Of a DNA stretch of 64,000 nt, positions 49,312 to 58,700 are shown piece after piece. The DNA is from Glycine soja. Taxonomy: Eukaryota; Streptophyta; Magnoliopsida; Fabales; Fabaceae. The DNA is taken from assembly GCF_004193775.1 (NCBI RefSeq), contig NC_041011.1, positions 38,943,167 to 39,007,166 on the forward strand. The letters run 5' to 3'. Position numbers and translations under genes: made by a program. How positions within the stretch are numbered: position 1 is the stretch's first letter; each line of letters opens with the position of its first letter. Below the pieces are notes generated by a model. It saw nothing but the letters and a program-made list of their open reading frames with translations. It was not told where the DNA came from and searched no databases.

Positions 49312-52107
49312 TCAATTAAATGAATTACTCCCACAGTCAGATTGCATTGGACATCGGCGCCTATTGTGCCCTTCAGCTCCACATCTACTACATTTTTGTC
49401 GGTGGTCAGATGGTTCGACCCAATCCATCTCATTCCTTATCCTTGTTGATTTTGGCCGACCTTTCGCACGAATTGTAGTTGGGTCAGGGATTAGTGTCCA
49501 TGCCTCATCAGAAGGAGGAATTGCCGCTTCATTCCCAAGAGGCCACCACTGTGCGGAGTATGCTTTTAAGATGTGTTCATTGGTGTAAACAACATCTATA
49601 TATTGGTAGTAGTTCATGCTCACGTAACCACAAGCTGCAATAATGTGTGAACATGGATAGTGAAGCGCAGAATACCTTCCGCATTGACAATAATGGCCAT
49701 TCAAGTTAACTGCCCATTTTTGTCCGCCACGTTGCGTTATAGGATTGAAGGTCTCCTCTACTTCAAACCTTGTCGAGTGGATATCGTACACGCGAACGAT
49801 GTGCGAACAAGCTTGTTCTTGATTTTTCCTAAGTTCTGCAACAAGCTTAGAACAATAAACTTGGCCTTCTCTTAATTGTCTTTGGGCTTGGCGACCACGA
49901 TCAACAAAGTACTTTCGGCACCTACTATATGTTGACTTGACCAACGCTGTTATTGGAATGCTGCGACAATCTTTCAACACCTTATTCACACATTCTGATA
50001 GGTTGGTTGTCATGTGACCATATCGTCGTCCAGATGTATCGTAAGCCATGCTCCATTTTTCCTTTGAAATGCGATCAATCCATCTTGCTATGGCTGGACT
50101 CAGTTGACGAAATTTTTCTAAGTTTTGATCAAACACATGCTTGCAAGGAGTGTACGCTGCATCAAATTTGTTATCATGAAAAGTTGTACGTAGACATCAA
50201 AGTCAAATTAAATTAATGTATAAAATAAACCTTACCCAATTTCTTGAACATCTCTTTTTGTTTCGCGTTGTTGAATTTGCGATTGAAATTGCTGGCTATG
50301 TGTCGGACGCAGTACACATGATAACCGTGGGGAGGTTGCCAACCAAGATGTTCGTTAGCGACAACAGACTTTATACTCGCGTGACGATCAGATATTAGAC
50401 AAATTCCATTCTTATCTGTGACGTGTTCACGCAAGTGGGCCAAAAACCATGACCATGCTGTTAGCGTCTCGCCTTCGACCACGGCGAATGCTAGAGGAAG
50501 AACACCACCATTTCCATCTTGCGATGTGGCCATTAACAAGGTCCCACGGTATTTGCCGTATAAATGTGTGCCGTCAACTTGTATGATTGGCTTACAGTAC
50601 TTAAAAGCCTCTTTGCATTGACCAAATGTCCAAAATACTCGATGAAACTGACGATGTTCGCGACTTACCCTATTACCAACAATAAAATCGTCATGTAGTA
50701 TTTGAAAGTAAGAGCCAGGAGAATGATTTTGCATGTGTGTTAGCCATGACGAGAGTTTCGCATACGACTCTTCACAATCGCCATATTCAATTGCAATCGC
50801 CTTTTGTTTGGCCATCCATGCTTTTCTGTATGAAACCTTATAGGAAAATTCACTATTTATCCTTTCTTGAATCAAAGAAATTTTTATTGATGGATCCTCT
50901 CTGATCATGCCTGTAATTCAAATAATAAAATAAAATTACAAATTAAAATAACAAATAACACAAAAGTAGGATAATATGAACATAAAAAACGTACCTACTA
51001 CGCAAGTCGCAATTAAATTTGAATCAAGCTTTTCATGGTCTTGTGTCATAGTCATATTTAGACATGTGTGCGGTCCACCCCATTGTGTCACTTTCCATGC
51101 ATCAGTTTTTTTGGATAAAATTGCCCTCATATAAAAAGGGCAAGGAGACTCTTCGGTGTTGTTGGGGCAACAAACGATATATTTGTGTGATTTTGTCTCA
51201 ACAACCTTAAAAGTTTGATGCACCTTCATGACATATTGTTTCAGTGCATTTTTGACCGCATCTTTACTGTCAAAATCCATGCCAACATATAATTCTTGTC
51301 CAACATTAAAAGTCGTTGGCATGTCCAGACCACAAATGTCCTCCTCGTCCGGATGACTCCAATTGATATTATTATAATGCATAGCATCATTCCAAAATGG
51401 ATTTTGAATTTGTGGTACACCTAATAATTTAAAAAAAAATCACGTCAACAAACTACTCCTATTTAGTTACCATTAAATGCAATTCTCATAAAAAGATAGA
51501 TGTATTCAACTAATTTTGTATTTCACAAACATTTACCTTCGGTTGGGTGAACAATTGAAACTGGTTCAACGATGTTAGTGACTTCATCGTCTGTATCAGA
51601 TATTCCATCATCACTATCATCTTCATCAAAAGACTCTTCAACGTATGAGTTAGATGCAAGGTAATCATCATCATCATCATCTTCATCATCATGTAAATTA
51701 CTTATATTTCTTGGCAGTTCCGATTCATGATGAGATACATTACGTCCACATGACGTAACAGAATTTGCAGCATGAAACATCGAACCACCAGCAACATCCT
51801 TTTCTACGTACAATTCTAGAACTGACATTTGTTGTTGTTGTTGAAAACTTTCGATCATAGTTTCAACATCTTCGTCATCACAAATTTGCAACGCAACATA
51901 TTTTCCTGAAACTAAAAATCTACAACTTATAGTAGAAATAATTTCATTATTTTCTATCTTTACCTTATCTCCAATTTTTTTTTTCAAAGCATTGAAACTA
52001 ATTCCGCGTTTAATCTGAATGGCCTTTTTACTGCCTTCAAATATTACACCATCATTGTCTTCATATACTCTTCCGTTGAAATACAACACTGTAATAATTG
52101 AATTCAT
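49312..52107 (-). CDS. MURA-like MULE transposase, 838 aa, four exons
   Basis: Exons in transcript order: 51537-52107, 50995-51420, 50236-50910, 49312-50156, all GT..AG and in phase, no stop. The N-terminus (MNSIITVLYFNGRVYED) is a PB1-like/MuDR N-terminal region followed by an Asp/Glu-rich linker. Exon 2 is the plant MuDR DNA-binding domain (VGMDFDSKDAVKNALKQY; with CC and PCPFYMRA Cys residues). Exon 3 is the MULE DDE core: QVDGTHLYGKYRG (Asp about 445), LISDRHASI (Asp about 507), then CVRHIASNFNRKF. Exon 4 carries a SWIM zinc finger HYCQCGRYSALHYPCSHI (CxCx9CxH, Cys about 704) and a C-terminal CX2CX4HX4C knuckle (CSRCGAEGHNRRRC). It would excise and insert the element in the nucleus. Full length for the family and unbroken, so probably functional. 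Confidence 0.93.
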
Positions 52108-53943
52108 GATATACCTACATGATCAAAATTAAAAATAATTAATCATAACAATAGTAGTTTTAAAATAAAGAATTACTGATACTAATTTTATAATAAAAAT
52201 TCTAATTAAAAAAATTAATTCACTTAAACTTTACCTTCAAATTTTAGTCTAACAAATAAAATCCTTACTTCAATTAAATATTTTGTCGATGATACAAATA
52301 TAAAATATTTATTTGCTTCCTCTATTAAACTTAAACTACACATTCATACTTTATTCTATAAAAAATTACTCTAATTAAATAATTTATGGAAAATTCCTCA
52401 ACTTCAACAAAATTCCAGACAAACACAAAATGGAAGGGTTATAACTGAAAGGATTAGACTTAAAAAAATTTCAGACGGAACATGGCAGACAAATAAGGCC
52501 TAATTGTTCTCCATGTCGAGTGAATAGTCTCAATGGTTAATTAATTAACTATATGCACGTATATGTAAGGCAAAAAATACTCGATGAACAACTAATTTGA
52601 AACTTAGTGAGACAAAGAGATAAAAGAAATATATACAATTCAAGTATAATAACTAATATTATATATGTCATAAAAACAAAGAGATACAAAATTAGTGAGT
52701 GTTAAAGAATTAATTCAACTATATTTTTTAATATTTTGTCCTAGTGATTGCTTGGAGAGATAAAATATTCACCTATTATTTTTCAAAAACTAGAGAAGTA
52801 TTAGACCTGATCTAGTGCTAGTTTGTTGTCTCAATATTTTTCTTATTTACCATAAAGTATAAAATAATCTAAAAATCCAAGTAAAGTTCTTTTAAGATTA
52901 TTAAAAATCAATAAATTACTAATAAATATAGTAACGAAAAATTGTTATTCCCATGCTACTTTTTATGTTAGTAAATTTAAATGACGGGACTTTTAAAATT
53001 ATGGTAATATTTTTCTTATTGTTTTTATAATTAAAATTACAATTTCTTTTTGTTAACTTATACTAAATTTTATTACAAGTGAAACTTTGTACTTACGACA
53101 AACCACAAAATACTTAACAAATAGCATGTAATTAGTTTTTGTCTTAAATTAAATTATATGTCAAATAATACTTCAAACGCAAAAACCATTAACAAAAAAC
53201 TTACAAATAATTACTACTAATAATTTTTAAATTTAAAACGTAATTTACAAAATTATTACACTTAAAGTTGACCTTCAAATTTCATTCTAACCATAATATT
53301 TGTTAGTTCAAAATAAAAAATTTGTACATGATAAATAAACAAAACGAAAAGATAACTTTATTTAAATAAATATAAAACATCCTTACAATAGAATCAGCAA
53401 ACTTAGCGAAAATCTTTCGGCCTCTTTCACACTATTTGATACTCTCTTCAATGTCGAAACCAAAATCTTTCTTCCTCTCACACACTATTTGATACTCTCT
53501 TCAATGACAAAATTTTTCATGCTGAGGGATTGCATGTTTGCTTTATTTATAGAAATTTTTTACCACTGCAAAGTAAATAAATTTGTATGCACGTCAGTTC
53601 CTACTTACTTGCCTAGCCCTAATCTAAATGACATCCATGTGATTTCTGATTGCTCTATCTAATACATACAGTGTCCTATCCAATCTAATAGTGTTAAAGC
53701 AAGATGATTCCTGATTACCCTATATCCAATCCAATAGTGTTAAAGCAAGAGATGCGTGTCCTATCCAATCTAATAGTGTTAAAGCAAGAGGTGCGTGCAT
53801 GTGAACTAGCCTGTATCACAAAAAAAAAATTGATTCTTGCATGTTAACCCTAGCCTAGCCTTCATAAACTGCATAAAAATGATTCAGCATGCCTAGCCTG
53901 CATAAAAATGATTCAGCATGCATGTGAACGCTGGCCCTTGTCC
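52108..53943. repeat. Transposase promoter side of the MULE with short tandem repeats
   Basis: 52108-53390 is AT-rich with no recognised feature and should contain the transposase promoter and leader. At about 53640-53800, CCTATCCAATCTAATAGTG with GTTAAAGCAAGA is repeated four times at about 50-60 bp spacing. GCATAAAAATGATTCAGCATG is doubled at about 53871-53924, next to the right TIR. Confidence 0.7.
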
Positions 53944-54288
53944 CGTCAAGGTGTTCCGCAGGAGGCAGTGGCGGGACTGCCACGTTGGCATGTCCCGCCA
54001 GGAGGAACGGCGGCATGGCTTTCTCCTCGTCCCGCCGTTGCTATCAGCGGTACATCCTCTCTCTCTCCTACTCAGCCTGTCCCGCCGTTCGTACTGGCGG
54101 TTTAGGCTGAGTGCCGCAGTTGCCAATGGCGGGATCCTTGTTCCCGCAGTTGTCAATGGCGGTACAAGCTTTCCCGCCGGCAACAATGGCGACATCCACG
54201 TCATAACAGACCCCGTCTGTGATAAGTTTGAAAAGAAACCCTCTTTGGTAAAATGTTTCTAAAACAAGCCCTCTGAGGTAAATTTGCC
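53944..54288 (-). repeat. Right terminal inverted repeat of the MULE
   Basis: Reverse complement of 42688-43033 with few differences. Contains the mirrored E2F-type site and the same GC-rich TCCCGCC motifs. It ends GGTAAATTTGCC at 54288, followed by the CCAATTCGC duplication. Confidence 0.95.
54170..54178 (+). promoter_or_regulatory. E2F-type site in the right TIR
   Basis: TTTCCCGCC on the plus strand, mirroring the site at 42799-42807. Preserved in both TIRs, so each MULE gene would have one between its start and the element end. Confidence 0.4.
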
Positions 54289-54335
54289 CCAATTCGCCGT
54301 CCAAATTTTCTAGAAGGCTTCCCAACACGAGTTAA

Positions 54336-55183
54336 GTGAGTTATAGAGTGAGTTTTTTTTCTTGCTACAATACAAGTCTGAGAATTGCTTTGTCTGGCAG
54401 AGGCACAGTCGCAGCAATACGTCGCGCTTTAATTTTCAACTCCAACTCTAATAACACTTTCCACACTCATTTCTCTCAAGTTTCAAACTCCAACGCCATT
54501 CATCGTCGCCACTTCAGTTCCACCAAACGACGACGAAAACAACAAAGAAGCCAACATGACCAACAAGGTAGTGCCACTCCCTTACGACCCGTTCAGCAAT
54601 AAACTCGCAGTGGAATTGCCCTCGGACCCAAAGGACCTGCAGCAGATATTCCATGACATGAGAACCGGCGAAGGCTTATTCAACCACGCAGTTAAGCTGT
54701 TCGCACATTGTCCAAAGAGGGTCTCACCCATGAAGCCTTGGAGCTCTTCGCCCGATCAAGGAGGGGGGCCACATGCCCGACGTGGTGGCTCACAGCACCG
54801 TCCCCGTGGTCTACACCAACGCCGCTTAGCCCAAAGAGGCTCTCAAAGTTTTCATGCGCATGTTGGTTTTTGGGGTGTCTTCAAATGCTTACACCTATGC
54901 TGTTCTCATTAAGTGTCTTACTGAAGATGTTAAATTTGTGGAGGCTTGTAAGTACGTTTTGGAAATGATGGATAAGGGGATGAGACCTAATGTGCAGACT
55001 TATACTTGTGTGTTTGAGGGGTTGGTGAGGGAGGAGAAGCTTGACGAGGCTGCACGATTGTTGGAGCAGATGAAAGGTAAGGGTTTTGTTCCTGATGAGA
55101 AAGCTGTTAGGGAGGTTCTAGCCAGTAAAAAAGGGACTGTTTTTAGAAATGTTACCAACCTTCTTTTTGGAAATCCATTATAA
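54336..55183 (+). pseudogene. Decayed small PPR protein gene (At4g38150-like)
   Basis: Intronless. The first frame (no ATG, a stop just upstream) gives an organelle-targeting-type N-terminus rich in Ser/Arg (IRRALIFNSNSNN, RRHFSST). The frame then changes near 54515, 54703 and 54754. Frame two has VPLPYDPFSNKLAVELPSD. The last frame, 54760-55183, has an in-frame TAG at 54827-54829, then PPR helices with the 35-residue pattern (SSNAYTYAVLIKCLTEDVKF; MRPNVQTYTCVFEGLVREEK; FVPDEKAVREVL), ending LLFGNPL. Normal homologs of about 300 aa are mitochondrial or plastid RNA-binding proteins. Three frameshifts, a stop and a lost start make it a pseudogene. It begins about 40 bp after the MULE target duplication, so the MULE occupies its promoter. 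Confidence 0.82.
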
Positions 55184-55788
55184 AGTTACGTTTTCCAACG
55201 TATCAAGACTCCTATTTTTGCGTTCATTATTTTCAACTGCAACTCAAACATACACTAACATAGTTGATTTGGAATTAGATTGACGTGAGCATTTTTGTTG
55301 TCTTTGGTTTTATATGCATGGATGGTGAATTGGTAATGATAGGCACTGATATCAAAATAAGGAAAATTGTGGCGAAGGACTAATTTGTATTGTTGTAATA
55401 TCATGAGCAGATGGAAGCGTATTCTGCATATAAGGCTATTCGTCTATTGCCACTTCTATAAAACGGGTAAAGAAACATGATTGTTAAGCTGACAAAACAG
55501 CATCGTACAGATACTGTTCTTGCCAAAAAGAAATACTACTATCATGATGCCGTAATGCAAAAGATAAATAAAAAAATTACAACACGCCTAAAGAAAAACA
55601 AAACCCTAAAGACAGAAAGGGGAGACCTCTATAGAATACTAAAAAAAACAAGAGATATGTAACGTAGTGCACATTCTGTAATTCTTTCGGGGTAGCATAG
55701 CATCTTTCAATTTCTTGAACTCATTAGGGCATCACCAGTGGGAGCTCAATTCTTGGACTAGGTGGTGTCAAAGCGAAAAATGTCCAAA
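55184..55788. other. Spacer between PPR relic and RH3 3' end
   Basis: No supported gene. The right half should hold the 3'UTR of the minus-strand RH3 gene. A 61-codon Lys-rich open frame at 55477-55662 has no family signature. Confidence 0.6.
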
Positions 55789-58700
55789 CTAGAAAAAGAC
55801 TCGTTTTTGGGTGATACAATCTGATGCCCGATGGCCAGGTTTTCCACAATTAAAACAGGCCCCTCCATGGCCCCCATCTCTGCAATGCACATTCAGATAT
55901 CGTTAAGTTATTACATACACCTAAATATTATATCACATTACATAGATGAACCTTAATATAACTTGAACAGGAAGAAACTTAACAAACAATCAAACATAAG
56001 TAAAACAGTTACTATAAAGTCTATAACCTGTTGGATGATGAAAACCTGCTTGATCTACTACTGCCTCCAATTAGCCAATCATTGCCGCTGCTTTTTCCCG
56101 TTCGAGACCTGTTGTTGCCAGATCTGAAACTTCTACCACCTCGTCCAAACTCATCATTAGAGTCCTGGCCTCCTTCCCATCCTCGTGAACTTCTAAAACC
56201 TCTCTGATCCCTAGAACCTCTACGGTTACTTCTATCTCTGTCGGAAAACTTCCCATAGAAATCACTTGCAGGTTCATTGTCTTGCAAAGGAGGTAACTGC
56301 CGATGCAAAGTAAAATGTGAATTCACATTTGTCAAATTATTAATCCAATAAATTGATACTAAAATATGCACTACTAAAAATGAGTTATTTACGATGCACG
56401 CTCAACGATAGTTACCTCAAAACCGTCATTGTTGAGCGTGCAATGGTATTTTTGTAAACAGAGTCAACATTACAACGCCGGTTTTTGTGAAAACATCGTT
56501 GAAATGTCAAAACGATACCGATTCTTACAAAAACTGTCGTCGTTTTTTATAATTCAAAAACAATTTTTGAATGTGGCCAACTATTGAAAGACTCGTGCTT
56601 AGCCTGTTGCCTGTTGCCTATCCCCACTTCAAAAACTCCGATACCATCAACTTGTTTGCGCACCTCCCATTACGTCTGTACACTCCGCCTCTGGCAGCAC
56701 TGACATTGTTGTTCTGTCACCGTTGAAGTCGTGGTGGTTGTCGTGGGGGTCGTGAGGGCATATAGCTATGCTACATTGGTACGCATCTTAAAAGAGCAGT
56801 ATCCTAAGACGATTTTTAACTAAGAACCGTCTTAAAATGTTATCCTTCTAAGACGATTTTTATATTAGAACCATCTTAGAATGCGACCCCTTCTAAGACG
56901 TTTTTAACTAAAAATTGTCTTAGAATGCTATCATTCTAAAACGGTTTTTAAGTAACCGTCGTGGAAAATCTTGACTTTATTAAGTGGTTGAGTTGATTAC
57001 TTCAAAATCGTCTTTGAATGTATCTAAAAATCGTCGTAAAAAAACCTTTCTCCAGTGGTGATGGTTGGTGTTTTAGTAAGGGGATTAATCAGGCCAAGAC
57101 AAATGATAAAGAATTAGAAAAAAAGAATATTACCAAAACTTTGTAATTTACCTTGGTGATTTTGGAGATAGTATTTCCAGATGGCATATCTTTATTGAGC
57201 AACTCTTTAGCTATTTCCTCTGGAAGATCAAAAACAGCTCCTTGAACCTGATACAAGCATTACCAACTTTAGAATAAATTGAACATTGTGTTGACTATCT
57301 TAATAATACCGAAGTTCCTAACAAGAATCTAGCCCAACAGAAAACAAATAATAGTACTCAGCTACAAAGTTACAAACCCTCTCATCTGCAATTAAATGTA
57401 TTTTTCCAACTTCATCAGCAGCTTGAGAATAAACATCTGAAAGAAACCCAGTGACAGATCTTGCAGAAAAATATCTTCCAGAAGTATCTGAATCTCGAGT
57501 CAGTTGCAATGTAGTCCATCCCTACAACACCAGGGTTTTAATGAGCTAACAAGATAACACGTGCAAAAACAGCATTTATGTATAAGATCAACTATGAGTG
57601 AAAATAATTAAAAAAGTTTAAAATAAAATTAAAAAAAACTAATTAATTTAGAAAAAACCTTGTCTAATATTTTTTTTTTGAATAAATTTCAACTTAAAAA
57701 CTAATCAAATAACTACTAGCTTTTCAAAATATTAACCGAGTAGCAAACATAAAATATCAAATTCAAACATACCAAATTATTGGGTTGAGTTTGGAAAACA
57801 CCTAATAGAGTTGGGAGAATTTATATAATTTAATAACTGCAATTGCCATTCTGCCTGGGCAATATTTAGATTTTTATTGTGCTGAACAGATTTTCTACTA
57901 GATGCAGATGGCACATCCTTTACATACTTCTAATGAGATATAAATCATTATGTATAGTATCATCCAGAATGAATATGGGGAAACAATAAATCCTTTAAAA
58001 AATCAAAACTAGATAATTTCAACTTGAAAGTATAAGCTTCTCAGATACCTGTTCATGATTGATAAGAGACCGGCATGATGGAGGTTGAGAGAATCCACTC
58101 ATCTGTGCTAGAGCAGCTGCAAGGGCCCTTGCTCCTTGTTCTTCAACCAGTTTTTGTGCAGTTGCAGTGAAAAATTCAACAGACTCAGGATGAACTCTAT
58201 TTAGTGTAGCAACAACTTGCTCAGCAGATGACTCCAAAATCTCTTCCATAGCTGGTGGACTAACAAATTCAAATTTGCTCCCTACATCACGCTCAAGGGA
58301 TCTAACTGTTCTCCTCTGGCTACTGGTGTACATCAGAATGGCTGTACCCTCTTTTCCTGCACGCCCAGTACGGCCAGAACGATGTACAAAAGTCTCAGCA
58401 TCATTGGGAAGTTCATAATGTATAACCTGAAGAAATCAATGTAACACCAACAAGCTTCTCAAATCTCAATATGTTGACAACAGACAGCAATTCAGTATTT
58501 GTATTTATCCAAAGCATAAAAACCTTATGATTTAAATATAGATCTTAAACTTCTGGCGATAAACAGAATTGAAATTGAGTCAAAAGAAGTAATCAAGGTA
58601 CTGTTTGCACAAACACATTGCCAAGTCAGATAATACTGTACAGTGATAACCGATAAAGATTGAATGTCAAATTTAGTGGAAATTTCTCCTTATATAAAAA

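Larger units (their letters stand above)
42688..54288. mobile_element. 11.6-kb Mutator-like element with PMD gene and MURA transposase
   Basis: Ends begin GGCAAATTTAC and lie in inverted repeats of about 345 bp (42688-43033 and 53944-54288). A perfect 9-bp duplication CCAATTCGC flanks it (42679-42687 and 54289-54297), the Mutator signature. Inside are two genes facing each other: a PMD gene (plus, 44884-47139) and a MURA-like transposase (minus, 49312-52107), separated by telomere-like repeats. Both reading frames are unbroken, so the element looks autonomous and young. The arrangement matches maize MuDR, with PMD in the place of mudrB. Sub-TIR regions at both ends contain tandem repeats. Confidence 0.95.

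Noticed and set aside
55477..55662. 61-codon Lys-rich open frame
   Set aside because: No family features; lies in the spacer/3'UTR of RH3.
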